NCBI RefSeq assembly: GCF_021916785.1
Contig: NZ_JAKCFC010000001.1
Coordinates: 496,001 to 560,000, forward strand
DNA: 64,000 bases
Reading direction: 5' to 3'
DNA from: Mycolicibacterium lacusdiani
GTDB taxonomy: Bacteria > Actinomycetota > Actinomycetes > Mycobacteriales > Mycobacteriaceae
Shown in pieces: positions 35,293 to 45,240 of this stretch. How positions within the stretch are numbered: the stretch's first letter is position 1; each line of letters begins with the position of its first letter. The notes under the pieces were generated by a model. The model was not told the DNA's origin and did not search any database. It saw nothing but the letters and a program-made list of their open reading frames with translations. A program made the position numbers and the translations under genes.

Positions 35293-36276
35293 CTACCCGC
35301 CAACCTCGGCGGCGAGGGACTCGTACGCGGCCAGCGCGGCCACGGCGGATTCCCGCACCCGCTGGACCAGCGATTCGGGCTCCAGAACCCGGACTCCGGA
35401 GCCGAAGCCCAGGACGAAGCGCGACATCCACGCGTCCGAGGCGTACGTCATCGTCGCCTCGCACGTCCCGTCGGCCAGTTCGCGCACCACGTGCAGCGGG
35501 AAGTAGTCGAACATCCAGGCCGCCGACGGGTGCACCAGCAGCGTCGCCGAGGGCAGGGACGGGTCCGAGTCGAACAGCGACGTGTCGGGCCCGGCCTGCA
35601 CGGCCGGCTCGGGCGGGGCCGACGGTTCGTCGAGTTCACGCGCCTCGACGATGCGGTCGAACCGGAACAGCCGCACCGCCTCCGCCGTGCGGCACCATGC
35701 CTCGAGATAGCTGTGGTCGCCGACCAGCACCACGCGGATGGGGTCGACGGTCCGCGTGGTCAGCACGTCGTGGGATGCCGAGTAGTAGTCGATGGTCAGC
35801 GCGTGGTCGTTGCGCACCGCCGACCGCACCGCGGCCGCCGCCGAGTTCTCCACGGGCGCCGGATCGTCGGACGCGACCACGGCGCCGTCCTCCTCGCCGG
35901 TGGCCGTCCCCGCGGCCGATTCGATCTTCGCGATCGCGCTGCGTGCTGCGGCCGGGTCGACCATGCCGGGCACCTCGAGCAGCGCACGCAGCGCGACGAG
36001 GATGCCGGTGGCCTCTGGCGAAGTCAGGCGCAGCGGATGGTCCATCCCGGCCGAGAACGTGACCTCGATGGTCTTGCCGGACATCTCGAAGTCGATCAGA
36101 TCGCCGGGTCCATAACCGGGCAACCCGCACAGGAACAGCTGCTGCAGGTCGTCGCGGAGCTGCTTCTCGGTGACCCCGAGGTCCAGGGCGGCTTCCTCGA
36201 ACGTGATCTTCGGGTTGGCCTGGAAGTACGGCACCATGTTCAGCAACCGCACCAGGCGCGTCGATACCTGACTCAT
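35293..36276 (-). CDS. pafC: WYL-domain transcription regulator PafC
   Basis: Partner of PafB in the PafBC heterodimer, a RecA-independent activator of the mycobacterial DNA-damage response. 327 residues: an N-terminal winged helix ([29 protein letters not shown]), a WYL domain (about 140-240, with [21 protein letters not shown] and [26 protein letters not shown]) and a WCX C-terminal extension. The domain is thought to sense single-stranded DNA or a related ligand. ATG 36276 overlaps the pafB stop (ATGA), so the two subunits are translationally coupled. Upstream in-frame residues in the same frame are not expected to be used. Confidence 0.94.
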   Translation of the reverse strand: MSQVSTRLVRLLNMVPYFQANPKITFEEAALDLGVTEKQLRDDLQQLFLCGLPGYGPGDLIDFEMSGKTIEVTFSAGMDHPLRLTSPEATGILVALRALLEVPGMVDPAAARSAIAKIESAAGTATGEEDGAVVASDDPAPVENSAAAAVRSAVRNDHALTIDYYSASHDVLTTRTVDPIRVVLVGDHSYLEAWCRTAEAVRLFRFDRIVEARELDEPSAPPEPAVQAGPDTSLFDSDPSLPSATLLVHPSAAWMFDYFPLHVVRELADGTCEATMTYASDAWMSRFVLGFGSGVRVLEPESLVQRVRESAVAALAAYESLAAEVGG

Positions 36277-37265
36277 GCGTCCACCCCCGCCTGTGCCTTC
36301 AACCGCGCAATGACGTCGTCGCGCAGCGCCGGCGGGTCGAGCACCAACGCGTCGGCGCCGTAACCGGCGATCTCGCGGGCGAGCCTGTCGTGCATGCCGA
36401 TGTCCACTGCCAGTTCGTCTCCTGCACGGCCGCCGATGGTCCTGGTCGCCATCTCGGTCGCCGAGCGGCGCAGCGCGGTGGCCCGGCCCTGCGCGACCCA
36501 CACCCGGGCCTGGGCGCCCGGTGGCCATTCCGCCACCGCGCGATGCACGATCTCACGCAGGTCGACGCCCTCGGGGCGGCGCACCGCGCCACGTGCACCA
36601 ATGGCCTCCACTTCGGCACCGACGCGCGACACCCGGAACGTGCGGGTGTCGTCGCGGTCGCGGTCGTGCCCGACGAGGTACCAGCGGCCGCGGTAGGTCA
36701 CCACACCCCACGGCTCGACGGTGCGCGTGGTGAACGGGGCGCTGCGGGTCGCCCGGTGCTGGAACCGGACCGCCTGCCCGGAGTCGATGGCCGCCAACAG
36801 GATTCCGAGCACCTCCTCGGACCCGCGCAGGCCCGGCATCGAGGCACTGGTGCTGATCATGACGTCGCTGTCGGACGCGTCGACGTCGACACCGGCCGCG
36901 CGCAGCTTCAGCAACGCGCCCTGGGTGGCGGTGACCAGTTCGGGCGACTCCCACAGCTGCGTGGCGATCGCCACGGCGGCAGCTTCGTCGGCGGTCAGCT
37001 CGACCTGCGGCAGCGCGTAGGCCTTGCGGTTGATCCGGTAACCCTCGGTCGGGTCCATCGAGGACACCCTGCCGGTCTCCAGCGGGATGCCGAGGTCGCG
37101 CAGTTCGTTCTTGTCGCGCTCGAACATTCGGGAGAACGCTTCGTCGCTCGGGCTGTCGCCGTAGCCGTAGACGGTCTTGCGGATGCGTTCGGCGGTGATG
37201 TAGTTGCGGGTGGACAGGAGTGCGATGACGAGATTCATCAACCGCTCGACTTTGGAGATCCCCAC
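36273..37265 (-). CDS. pafB: WYL-domain transcription regulator PafB
   Basis: First gene of the pafBC unit, 330 residues. N-terminal winged helix (KVERLMNLVIALLSTRNYITAERIRKTV), the linker FERDKNELRDLGIPLETG typical of WYL proteins, the WYL domain with TRTVEPWGVVTYRGRWYLVGHDRDRDDTRTFRVSRV and a WCX domain. With PafC it directs RNA polymerase to damage-response promoters. The start is GTG at 37265, six bases after TAAACT, so the operon mRNA is probably leaderless. It is separated from pafA by only 59 bp but has its own promoter. Confidence 0.94.
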   Translation of the reverse strand: MGISKVERLMNLVIALLSTRNYITAERIRKTVYGYGDSPSDEAFSRMFERDKNELRDLGIPLETGRVSSMDPTEGYRINRKAYALPQVELTADEAAAVAIATQLWESPELVTATQGALLKLRAAGVDVDASDSDVMISTSASMPGLRGSEEVLGILLAAIDSGQAVRFQHRATRSAPFTTRTVEPWGVVTYRGRWYLVGHDRDRDDTRTFRVSRVGAEVEAIGARGAVRRPEGVDLREIVHRAVAEWPPGAQARVWVAQGRATALRRSATEMATRTIGGRAGDELAVDIGMHDRLAREIAGYGADALVLDPPALRDDVIARLKAQAGVDA

Positions 37266-37271
37266 CGGTCG

Positions 37272-37277
37272 AGTTTA
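37272..37277 (-). promoter_or_regulatory. Putative -10 (TAAACT) of pafB
   Basis: TAAACT on the minus strand lies six bases before GTG 37265 in the pafA-pafB gap. It fits a leaderless promoter; no -35 recognised. Confidence 0.5.
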
Positions 37278-37324
37278 GTCCCCGGCAACGGTTCCCCCGT
37301 CCGCCGGACACGCAACCCCCACCC

Positions 37325-38683
37325 CTACATGCTGGCGATGAGCCGCTTCACCCGCTCGTCCACGGCCCGGAACGGGTCCTTGCACAGCACGGTGCGCTGA
37401 GCCTGGTCGTTGAGCTTGAGGTGCACCCAGTCGACGGTGAAGTCGCGGCCCGCGGCCTGGGCGGCGCTGATGAACTCACCGCGCAGCTTGGCGCGCGTGG
37501 TCTGCGGCGGCTCGTTGACGGCGGCCTCGATGTCCTCGTCGGTGGTCACCCGGGCGGCCAGGCCCTTGCGCTGCAACAGGTCGAACACGCCGCGGCCACG
37601 CTTGATGTCGTGGTAGGCGAGGTCGAGCTGCGCGATCTTCGGGTCGGCCAGCTCCATGTCGTAGCGGTCCTGGTAGCGCTGGAACAGCTTGCGCTTGATC
37701 ACCCAGTCGATCTCGGTGTCGACCTTGGCGAAGTCCTGCGCCTCGACGGCGTCGAGCTGGCGACCCCACAGGTCGACGACCTGCTCGATCTGGGCGTTGG
37801 GCTCACGGGTCTGCAGATGCTCCACCGCGCGGCTGTAATACTCCCGTTGAATGTCCAGCGCGCTGGCCTGACGCCCGCCCGCGAGCCGCACCGGGCGCCG
37901 GCCGGTGAGGTCGTGGCTGACCTCGCGGATGGCCCGAATCGGGTTGTCGAGCGAGAAGTCCCGGAACGGCACGCCGGCCTCGATCATCTCGAGGACCAGG
38001 GCGGCGGTGCCGACCTTCAGCATGGTAGTCGACTCGCACATGTTCGAGTCGCCGACGATCACGTGCAGCCTGCGGTACTTCTCGGCGTCGGCGTGCGGCT
38101 CGTCGCGGGTGTTGATGATCGGACGCGAGCGGGTCGTGGCGCTCGAGACGCCCTCCCAGATGTGCTCGGCGCGCTGGGAGAGGCAGAACGTCGCGGCCTT
38201 GGGCGTCTGCAACACCTTGCCCGCGCCGCAGATGAGCTGACGCGTCACGAGGAACGGCAGCAGCACGTCGGAGATCCGGGAGAACTCACCGGCACGCACG
38301 ATCAGGTAGTTCTCGTGGCAGCCGTAGGAGTTGCCCGCCGAATCGGTGTTGTTCTTGAACAGGTAGATGTCGCCGCCGATGCCCTCGTCGGCGAGGCGCT
38401 GCTCGGCGTCGATCAGCAGGTCCTCCAGGACGCGCTCACCCGCGCGATCGTGGGTCACCAGCTGCACCAGGCTGTCGCACTCGGCGGTCGCGTACTCGGG
38501 ATGCGAACCGACGTCGAGGTACAGCCGCGCGCCGTTGCGGAGGAACACGTTCGAACTGCGGCCCCACGACACCACCCGCCGGAAGAGGTAGCGCGCCACC
38601 TCGTCGGGTGAGAGTCTCCGGTGGCCGTGGAAAGTGCACGTCACACCGAATTCGGTCTCGATGCCCATGATTCGCCGTTGCAC
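37325..38683 (-). CDS. pafA: Pup-protein ligase PafA
   Basis: Attaches the C-terminal glutamate of Pup to lysines of target proteins, using ATP. 452 residues, near-identical to the M. tuberculosis enzyme: [11 protein letters not shown] with the metal-binding Glu and catalytic-site start, [33 protein letters not shown]-like [21 protein letters not shown], and a C-terminal domain ending in KRLIASM. It is a relative of glutamine synthetase and of Dop, encoded 8.5 kb away. The start is GTG at 38683 with TAAGCT seven bases upstream. The gene is monocistronic or leads into pafBC. Confidence 0.97.
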   Translation of the reverse strand: MQRRIMGIETEFGVTCTFHGHRRLSPDEVARYLFRRVVSWGRSSNVFLRNGARLYLDVGSHPEYATAECDSLVQLVTHDRAGERVLEDLLIDAEQRLADEGIGGDIYLFKNNTDSAGNSYGCHENYLIVRAGEFSRISDVLLPFLVTRQLICGAGKVLQTPKAATFCLSQRAEHIWEGVSSATTRSRPIINTRDEPHADAEKYRRLHVIVGDSNMCESTTMLKVGTAALVLEMIEAGVPFRDFSLDNPIRAIREVSHDLTGRRPVRLAGGRQASALDIQREYYSRAVEHLQTREPNAQIEQVVDLWGRQLDAVEAQDFAKVDTEIDWVIKRKLFQRYQDRYDMELADPKIAQLDLAYHDIKRGRGVFDLLQRKGLAARVTTDEDIEAAVNEPPQTTRAKLRGEFISAAQAAGRDFTVDWVHLKLNDQAQRTVLCKDPFRAVDERVKRLIASM

Positions 38684-38690
38684 GTGTCCG

Positions 38691-38696
38691 AGCTTA
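38691..38696 (-). promoter_or_regulatory. Putative -10 (TAAGCT) of pafA
   Basis: TAAGCT on the minus strand is seven bases before GTG 38683, which predicts a leaderless pafA mRNA. The rest of the 123-bp gap up to 38806 holds no other feature that I can see. Confidence 0.5.
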
Positions 38697-38806
38697 CGGG
38701 TTGTCGACGTCGGAGGTTGCGGTAGTGGCCCAGGGTGTGTTCCGGATCGGCGGGCCGTCGGTCGTGACAGACGCCGACGAATTCGTAAACGGCTGCCGCT
38801 ACGACG

Positions 38807-40576
38807 TCACCCGAGCAGGTATCCGGCGCCCTTCATCCTGCGCTGCACCGCGGCGATCTCGCGCAGGCCGTCGCCGAGCAGACTGCGGTTCAGCGGCGAC
38901 AACTCCGACATCGTGATGACGTCGCCGGGCGTGTGCCCCTCCGACACCTGAGCCACCTGATGGGTCATCCGCAGCCGGTGGAGCATCGCGAAGACGTCGC
39001 CGAGCGTGGTCGCATCGCGTTCCGAGAGCGCCCCGGCGTCGGCCGCCGCGTGCAGGCGCTCCGGTGTGCTCGCAGACGTCACGTCGGCGGCCAGGCCACC
39101 CCACCGCGCGAGGTTCACGATCGGCGTCACGGCGTGTGCCTTCAGATCGAACGTGCCGCCGCGCCGGGACAGCACGTCGCGCAGCGAGCGCGCCCGCACC
39201 CGCTCGGACAACGCGTTGAGCAGTTGCAGGCGTAGGGCGTTGGGGTGTTCGCTGCGCATCCGGCGGTAGGTGGCGGGCACGGCGTTGAGCGACGGATCGC
39301 CCCACACCACCCGGCCATCGACCAGGAGCGACGACAAGATGAGGCCGCGGTCGCGCAGCGGGTCGTCGAGCCAGCCGGCCGCCGCGGCGGCCCACTGCGA
39401 CCGCGAACGCGCGAACGTCGGACTCGACGCGACGGCTCCGTTGCTGTCCGAGGGCAGCCCGCAGCCGTCGAGGATCTCGTGAACCCGGGCCGCCAACGCC
39501 CGCAGGTCCGGACCTGCCGGGTCGAGATCGTCGCGCCAGGACAGCGCGCTGTCGACGTCCGACGACGGCATCGCCTCCCGCCGGGCGACACTGCCGAGCG
39601 ACAGCCAGGCCACCCCGTCGGTCGGTGCCCGCGACTCAGCCAATGCGAGCTGCAGCGCCCGGCGCACCATGCCGTCGACGACCACCGACAGGATGGCGCT
39701 GGTCGCCGAGGCCTTGGTCCCGTTGCGGAACAGATCGGCTGCCATCCCCCGTACGCGCCGCCCGACCACCTGCAGCGCCGCGGGATCTGCGGCGAGGCCG
39801 ATCGCCCGCCGCACCAGGAAGCTCTGCCGTGCCGATGCGGCCAGCAGGTCGGCGTCCTCCAGGACGCCGAGCACCTCGCCGCGCGCCGTCACGACCGGCA
39901 TGTGCCGCAAGCCGCATTCGAGCATCTCCATCAGGACGGACTCGGCGGTCAGGTCGACGGTGACGGTGCGCGCGGGTGCACTGACCACCTCGGCGAGGGG
40001 GACGTCGACGGCAACACCGGCCGCGACCACCCGGGTGCGCAGATCGCGGTCGGTGAAGATGCCGAGGTCACCGCCGCGCAGGCGGGTGAGCGCGTAGGAC
40101 ACCTGCCGTGCCGTCATGGCTACCACGGCGTCACGCACCGAGGTGTCCGGTGGCAGCACGAGCGCTTCGCCGTGGAGCAGTTCCGCGACCGGCCTGCTGT
40201 CGGTGGCGGGCGCGATGGTGGGACGCTCGGGCGTACCCACGTTCCACGCCGACGCCGCCAGGTAGGCCAGACCGGCAGGCTTGGCGAACCGCGCCCGGAC
40301 CAAACCGTCCGGCAGCCGCACCAGCGTGCTCGGAGCCGTTGTCCGAGCGACGAATTCGACGTCGCCGTCGGTCAGCAGCGGCGTGTACCCGAACAGTCCG
40401 CCTGGGCCCACGGTGTCGATCATGGCGCCGTCGGCCGCCTGCAACGTCACCTGCCCCGTGCGCACCATCCACACGCGGTCCGGCTCGCGCTGCGCGTAGT
40501 CGACGACGACCGACCCTGCCGGGAAGTCGACGACGCTGGCCGCCGCGGCCAGCTCGCTCAGTTCGGCGTCGGACAT
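38807..40576 (-). CDS. cNMP-binding / CBS-pair / DUF294 nucleotidyltransferase-like protein
   Basis: 589 residues from ATG 40576. Order: a cyclic-nucleotide-binding-like beta barrel (about 1-105, FPAGSVVVDYAQREPDRVWMV), two CBS domains (about 125-245, IFTDRDLRTRVVAAG and RHMPVVTARGEVLGVLEDADLL), a GlnD-like nucleotidyltransferase domain (about 320-345, LGSVARREAMPSSDVDSALSW with the G-S and D-x-D pattern) and a helical DUF294 C-terminal domain. I infer adenylyl- or uridylyl-transfer controlled by a nucleotide. The cNMP domain clearly continues about 18 codons upstream (ending PFQG before the ATG) into the GMC gene, but no ATG, GTG or TTG is available there; a CTG at 40651 with GGAG seven bases before it could be the real start. 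Confidence 0.82.
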   Translation of the reverse strand: MSDAELSELAAAASVVDFPAGSVVVDYAQREPDRVWMVRTGQVTLQAADGAMIDTVGPGGLFGYTPLLTDGDVEFVARTTAPSTLVRLPDGLVRARFAKPAGLAYLAASAWNVGTPERPTIAPATDSRPVAELLHGEALVLPPDTSVRDAVVAMTARQVSYALTRLRGGDLGIFTDRDLRTRVVAAGVAVDVPLAEVVSAPARTVTVDLTAESVLMEMLECGLRHMPVVTARGEVLGVLEDADLLAASARQSFLVRRAIGLAADPAALQVVGRRVRGMAADLFRNGTKASATSAILSVVVDGMVRRALQLALAESRAPTDGVAWLSLGSVARREAMPSSDVDSALSWRDDLDPAGPDLRALAARVHEILDGCGLPSDSNGAVASSPTFARSRSQWAAAAAGWLDDPLRDRGLILSSLLVDGRVVWGDPSLNAVPATYRRMRSEHPNALRLQLLNALSERVRARSLRDVLSRRGGTFDLKAHAVTPIVNLARWGGLAADVTSASTPERLHAAADAGALSERDATTLGDVFAMLHRLRMTHQVAQVSEGHTPGDVITMSELSPLNRSLLGDGLREIAAVQRRMKGAGYLLG

Positions 40577-40628
40577 CCCCTGGAACGGGGTGTGCTCGCC
40601 CAGGAACGCCGCCAGATCCTCCGGCGGC

Positions 40629-42170
40629 TCAGCTCGATCGGATGAGGTCAGCGCACTTCTCCGCCATCGTCATCACGGTGATGTTGGGGTTCACCGCGGG
40701 CAGCTTCGGCATCGCCGAGGCGTCCACGACGCGCAACCGCGTCACACCCTTGACCCGCAACTGCGGGTCGAGCACCGCCATCGGGTCGTCGGCTGCGCCC
40801 ATCCGCGCCGTCGCAGCCGGGTGATAGACGGTGTTGTGGCACTGGTGGATGTAGTCGAGGATCTCGTCGTCGGTGGTCGCGTCCGGACCGGGTGCCAACT
40901 CCCGTGCCACCCAAGGCTTGAGCGGCGCCTGCTCGGCGATGGTGCGGGCCAGGCGCACACCGGCGAGCATGATGCGTTCGTCGTAGCCGTCGGGGTCGGT
41001 GAAGTAGCGCGGGTCGACCCGCGCACGGTCGCGGAAGTCGCGGGTGCGTAGCCGGACCGTTCCCCTCGACCGCCCCTGAGTCACGTTGGGCGTCAGGCAG
41101 AATCCGTTGTCTGTGGTCGGATAGCCGCGCCGCAGCGTATTCATGTCGAACGGCACGCTGCCGTAGTGCATCATCAGGTCGGGCTGGTTGCGCCCCTCGT
41201 CGACCGTCGTGAACAGCCCGATCTCCCACCACTGGGTGGAGCTGGTGACCATCGGCTGGGCCGCCTCCCAGAACACCAGCCCCTCGACGTGGTCGTCGAG
41301 GTTCGCGCCGACCCCCGGAGAGTCCACGCGCACCGGGATGCCCATCTCGCGCAGGTGCGCCGTCGGCCCGATGCCCGACAGCATCAGCAGCTTCGGGGTG
41401 TCGATCGCGCCCGCGCAGAGGATCACCTCCCGGCGGGCCGTGACGACGTCGTAGCCGGTGAGGTCGGCGCGCTGGTAGCGCACCCCCGTCGCGGCCTTCC
41501 CGTCGTCGAACAGCACCTCGGCGATCCAGCAGTCGGTGCGCACCTCGAGGTTGCGTCGGGTGTCGAGGATGGGATGCAGATACGCCCGGGAACTGGAGTT
41601 GCGCAGACCGTCCTCGGAGGCATTGATCTGGAACCACCCGGCGCCGTTGCGCACGGTCTCGCCTCGGTTGAACGCCACGGTCGGCAGACCCGCCAGCGCA
41701 GCGGCCTCGAGCACCGCCGAGCCGCAGGGGTCCCGCGGCGGTACGTCGCGCAGCCCCACCGTTTCGGTGAGACGTGCCACCAGCGGCAGGATCTCGGCCG
41801 CACTCCAGCCCGTCGCCCCCATCGCGGCCCAGTCGTCAAGGGCCTCGGCAGGCGGCCAAAACGCGATGCATGAGTTGTGCGACGAGCACCCGCCGAGCAC
41901 CTTCGCCCTGGCGTGGCGCATGAACGAATTGCCACGCTCCTGGGGTTCGACCGGATAGTCCCAGTCGTAACCCGAGTCGAGCAGGCGCATCCAGTCGCTC
42001 AGCACCAGGATGTCGTCGTCGTCGACGTCCGACGGCCCGGCCTCGATCAGGCACACCGTCACCGACGGGTCCTCGGACAGCCGGGCAGCGAGGGCGCAGC
42101 CCGCAGTCCCACCGCCGGCGATGACGTAATCGAATTCGGCGGCGTCGAAATCGGCTGTGCCCTCAGGCAT
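40629..42170 (-). CDS. GMC-family FAD-dependent alcohol/choline oxidoreductase
   Basis: Glucose-methanol-choline oxidoreductase of 513 residues, close to choline dehydrogenase-type members. N-terminal FAD loop DYVIAGGGTAGCALAARL, LIEAGPS, the first GMC signature (AKVLGGCSSHNSCIAFW), the second (CAGAIDTPKLLMLSGIGP), and the C-terminal active site HQCHNTVYHPAATARMG followed by VVDASAMPKLPAVNPNIT. Substrate probably choline or a related alcohol given the neighbouring aldehyde dehydrogenase and permease, but this is context only. ATG 42170 overlaps the permease stop by 8 bp; earlier in-frame residues are not in the family. Confidence 0.92.
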   Translation of the reverse strand: MPEGTADFDAAEFDYVIAGGGTAGCALAARLSEDPSVTVCLIEAGPSDVDDDDILVLSDWMRLLDSGYDWDYPVEPQERGNSFMRHARAKVLGGCSSHNSCIAFWPPAEALDDWAAMGATGWSAAEILPLVARLTETVGLRDVPPRDPCGSAVLEAAALAGLPTVAFNRGETVRNGAGWFQINASEDGLRNSSSRAYLHPILDTRRNLEVRTDCWIAEVLFDDGKAATGVRYQRADLTGYDVVTARREVILCAGAIDTPKLLMLSGIGPTAHLREMGIPVRVDSPGVGANLDDHVEGLVFWEAAQPMVTSSTQWWEIGLFTTVDEGRNQPDLMMHYGSVPFDMNTLRRGYPTTDNGFCLTPNVTQGRSRGTVRLRTRDFRDRARVDPRYFTDPDGYDERIMLAGVRLARTIAEQAPLKPWVARELAPGPDATTDDEILDYIHQCHNTVYHPAATARMGAADDPMAVLDPQLRVKGVTRLRVVDASAMPKLPAVNPNITVMTMAEKCADLIRSS

Positions 42171-43698
42171 CCGGCAGCGCCTCGCTCTTCGTCGTGGCGG
42201 CATGCGACTCGAGGCAGCCGATGTGGTTGCGGCCCTTGAGGAAGTACCACAGCAGCCCTGCGCCGAGGATAACGCCGATGTAGACGAACGCGCCCCACGT
42301 GTTGTACCAGGGATCGCCGTAGACGGCCGAGCGCGGCCATGCGAGGTTGACCGCCATCCCCACGCCCCACACCACCGCGACGATGTTGACCGGCAGCCCC
42401 CAGCGGCCCATCGTGAAGTAGCCGCCCTCCTTGAGGTCCTTCGGCGGCCACTGGCCTTGCAGGCGCTTCTTGAGCAGCGGACCGGTCACCATCAGGTAGG
42501 CCAGGTAGATCATGATGATCGCGATCGACGTCAGCACCGTGAAGATCTTTGGTTGACCGATGTTGATGACCAGGATGATCACCGAGATGACGCCGATCGT
42601 CACGGCCGGGATGATCGGGGTCTGGGTCTTCGGGTGGACGGTGGCGAGTCGCTCGCCAAACGGCAGGGCGTTGTCGCGCGCCATCGCGAAGGTGAGCCGG
42701 ATCGCCGCGGTGTGAACGGCCAACGTGCACACCGTCACCGCGATCACGATGCAGACCAGGAAGATGGTGCCGAGCGGGCCCCACATCACCTGCTCGACGA
42801 TGTACTGCAGTCCGCCGGTGCTCTCGCCCAGCGCCGGATCCTCGAGGTTGGGCGCGGCCATCACCGCGAAGACCAGGATGCCGCCGCCGATGACGAACGA
42901 GGCCAGGATCGCGCGGAAGATGGCCTTGGGTGCGGTGCGCCGGGGTTCGACGGTCTCCTCGCCCAGTGAACTCGCGGTGTCGAAGCCGTACATCACGTAA
43001 CCCGATGCCAGCGAGGCGATCAGGAACGCCGCGAGCCATCCGCCGCTCTCGCCTGCGCCGTAGCCGTTGGTGGAGAAGAAGACGTCCGGTCCGCGCTCCA
43101 CGTTCACCGCGAGCAGGACGACGATCAGCACCGCGGCGATGAGTTCGATGAACACGCCGGCGCTGTTGATGCGCGACATCAGCTTCACGCCAAGGGCGTT
43201 GATGAGCGTGGTGAACGCGATCAGCACGGTGCCGAGCAGGACGGCGTTGGCGGCGTAGTCGTACTCGCCGGTGCCGTCGCCGATGATCTGGAAGCCGCTC
43301 CACAGTCGCGGCAGGTTGAGCTGGTAGGCGAGGGCGACGGCCGAGATCGTCACGATGGACGCGGTGAGCATCAGCCAGCCCGACATCCACCCGACCAGTT
43401 TGCTGCCCAACTTCTTGGACCAGTTGTAGACCGAACCGGCCACCGGGTACTTGGCCGCGAGTTCCATGAAGCACAGCGCGACGGCCATCTGCCCGACGAA
43501 CACGATGGGCCACGACCACAGGTAGGCCGGGCCTGCGGTGCCGAAGCCGAAGTAGAAGAGCTGGAACGTGCCCGTCAGGATCGAGATGTAGCTGACGCCC
43601 GCGGCGAAGCTCGCGAACTTGCCGATGCTGCGGTCCAGCGACTCCCGATACCCGAAGTCCTCCATGCCACTGTCGGCATGCGACTGCTTGATCACCAT
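42163..43698 (-). CDS. APC-superfamily amino acid/amine permease
   Basis: 511-residue transporter with about 12 membrane spans, from the APC (amino acid-polyamine-organocation) group. Landmarks: DFGYRESLDRSIGKFASFAAGVSYISILTG, AALCFMEL-like AVALCFMELAAKYPVAGSVYNW near helix 2-3, GYVMYGFDTASSLGEETVEPRRTAPKAI and the conserved RLTFAMARDNALPF. The cytoplasmic C-terminus is polar. ATG 43698 has GGAGG eight bases upstream. It is co-transcribed with the aldehyde dehydrogenase 13 bp upstream and the GMC gene downstream, so it likely imports the amine or amino-alcohol that they oxidise. Confidence 0.91.
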   Translation of the reverse strand: MVIKQSHADSGMEDFGYRESLDRSIGKFASFAAGVSYISILTGTFQLFYFGFGTAGPAYLWSWPIVFVGQMAVALCFMELAAKYPVAGSVYNWSKKLGSKLVGWMSGWLMLTASIVTISAVALAYQLNLPRLWSGFQIIGDGTGEYDYAANAVLLGTVLIAFTTLINALGVKLMSRINSAGVFIELIAAVLIVVLLAVNVERGPDVFFSTNGYGAGESGGWLAAFLIASLASGYVMYGFDTASSLGEETVEPRRTAPKAIFRAILASFVIGGGILVFAVMAAPNLEDPALGESTGGLQYIVEQVMWGPLGTIFLVCIVIAVTVCTLAVHTAAIRLTFAMARDNALPFGERLATVHPKTQTPIIPAVTIGVISVIILVINIGQPKIFTVLTSIAIIMIYLAYLMVTGPLLKKRLQGQWPPKDLKEGGYFTMGRWGLPVNIVAVVWGVGMAVNLAWPRSAVYGDPWYNTWGAFVYIGVILGAGLLWYFLKGRNHIGCLESHAATTKSEALPDA

Positions 43699-43711
43699 GA
43701 CGCGTCCTCCC

Positions 43712-45214
43712 CTAGCCCTTGAACCAGCCGGCGGGCGCCGGTGCCGTGTTGTGCCAGATGTGCTTGGTCTCCTGGTATTCGGCCAGACCGGACGGACCAA
43801 GTTCGCGCCCGTTGCCCGACTTGCCGTAGCCGCCCCACTCGGCGGCAGCGGTGTAGTAGCCGAAGTCGTTGAGCCACACCGTGCCGTGCCGCAGGGCACG
43901 CGCGACGCGCTGGCCCCGCGCCGGGTCGGAGGTCCGGACCCCCGCAGCCAGACCGTATTCCGTGTCGTTGCCCAGGCGTATCGCCTCGGCCTCGTCGGTG
44001 AACCGCTCCACGGTGAGGATCGGCCCGAAGGTCTCCTCTTGCACGATCCGCATCGACCGGTCGCAGTGGTCGAAGATGGTGGGCAGGTAGAAGCTGCCGT
44101 CGGCCAGCGCGGGGTCACTCGGTCGAGCGCCGCCGGTGATGAGCTTGGCGCCCTCCGAGATGCCGAGCTGGACATAGGATTCGACCTTGGCCCGATGCTG
44201 CTCGGACACCAGGGGTCCGGTCTCGCTGGCGGGGTCCATGCCGTCGCCCATGCGGATCGTCTCTGCCCGTGCGGCGAGTGCGCTGACGAAGTCGTCGGCG
44301 ATCGACTCCTCGACGATCAGCCGGGTGCCCGCCGAACAGACCTGCCCCGAGTGCAGGAAGACGCCGGTGAGGACGTGGTCGACGGCGGCGTCCCAGTCGG
44401 AGTGCCCTGCGACGTCGGTCGCGACGTCGGCGAACACGATGTGCGGGTTCTTGCCGCCGAGTTCCACGGCGACCTTGGTGACGTTGTCGGCCGCGGCCCT
44501 CGAGATGGTGGCGCCCGTGGCCAACCCGCCGGTGAACGAGATGAAGTCGACGTCGGCCGAGGTGGTCAACGCTTCGCCGAGCACTGCGCCGCTGCCCTGC
44601 ACCAGGTTCACGACGCCAGGGGGAACGCCCGCCTCCTCGACGAGGTGGGTGAACGCGATCGTCGACAGTGGGGTCACCTCGCTGGGCTTGGCGACCATGG
44701 TGCAGCCGGCGGCCAACGCGGGCGCGACCTTCCACGACATCTGCAGCAGTGGGTAGTTCCACGGCGCGATCAGCACGCACACGCCGATCGGCTCGCGCAC
44801 GACGCGGCTGACGATCGCCGGATCGCCGACGTCGACGAGGCGGTCGGCCGCGACGGCGACCAGCCTCGCGTAGTAGCGGAACACCGACGTGACGTCGTCG
44901 ATGTCGATCCTGCTCTCCGCCAGCGTCTTTCCGGTGTCGCGGGTCTCCAGCAGCGACAGCTCCTCCTTGTCCCGCTGAAGCAGGTCGGCGATCCTGTCGA
45001 GCACGGCGGCGCGTTCCGCGACCGCCGTGTCGGGCCACGGGCCGTCGTCGAAGGCGGCGCGAGCGGCCGCGATCGCGGCGGTGGCGTCGTCGGGGGTCGC
45101 CTCGTCGACGACTGCGGCGACCGATCCGTCGGCCGGGTTGATGACGTCCCTGGTGCCGCGGTCGGAGGCGTGGCACCACCGTCCCCCGATGTACAGGTCC
45201 GGTTCACCGTCCAT
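43712..45214 (-). CDS. Betaine-aldehyde-type aldehyde dehydrogenase
   Basis: NAD(P)-dependent aldehyde dehydrogenase, 500 residues. Active-site residues are present: Asn153 in APWNYP, Glu251 in VELGGKNP, and Cys293 in SGQVCSAG; the cofactor loop FTGGLATGATI and the C-terminal EETFGPILTVERF are also seen. Overall it is closest to betaine and 4-aminobutyraldehyde dehydrogenases by eye. The first gene of a four-gene accessory unit (aldehyde dehydrogenase, permease, GMC, cNMP/CBS protein). ATG 45214 with AGGGG upstream; a TAATGT -10 lies 26 bp before it. Aldehyde identity not provable from sequence. Confidence 0.92.
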   Translation of the reverse strand: MDGEPDLYIGGRWCHASDRGTRDVINPADGSVAAVVDEATPDDATAAIAAARAAFDDGPWPDTAVAERAAVLDRIADLLQRDKEELSLLETRDTGKTLAESRIDIDDVTSVFRYYARLVAVAADRLVDVGDPAIVSRVVREPIGVCVLIAPWNYPLLQMSWKVAPALAAGCTMVAKPSEVTPLSTIAFTHLVEEAGVPPGVVNLVQGSGAVLGEALTTSADVDFISFTGGLATGATISRAAADNVTKVAVELGGKNPHIVFADVATDVAGHSDWDAAVDHVLTGVFLHSGQVCSAGTRLIVEESIADDFVSALAARAETIRMGDGMDPASETGPLVSEQHRAKVESYVQLGISEGAKLITGGARPSDPALADGSFYLPTIFDHCDRSMRIVQEETFGPILTVERFTDEAEAIRLGNDTEYGLAAGVRTSDPARGQRVARALRHGTVWLNDFGYYTAAAEWGGYGKSGNGRELGPSGLAEYQETKHIWHNTAPAPAGWFKG

Positions 45215-45240
45215 GGGTCACCCCTTCTCGACGAGATGGG

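Noticed and set aside
42059..43519. Minus-strand reading frame of 486 codons overlapping the APC permease in another frame
   Set aside because: Same-strand shadow in a different frame; the permease frame carries all the membrane helices and family motifs.
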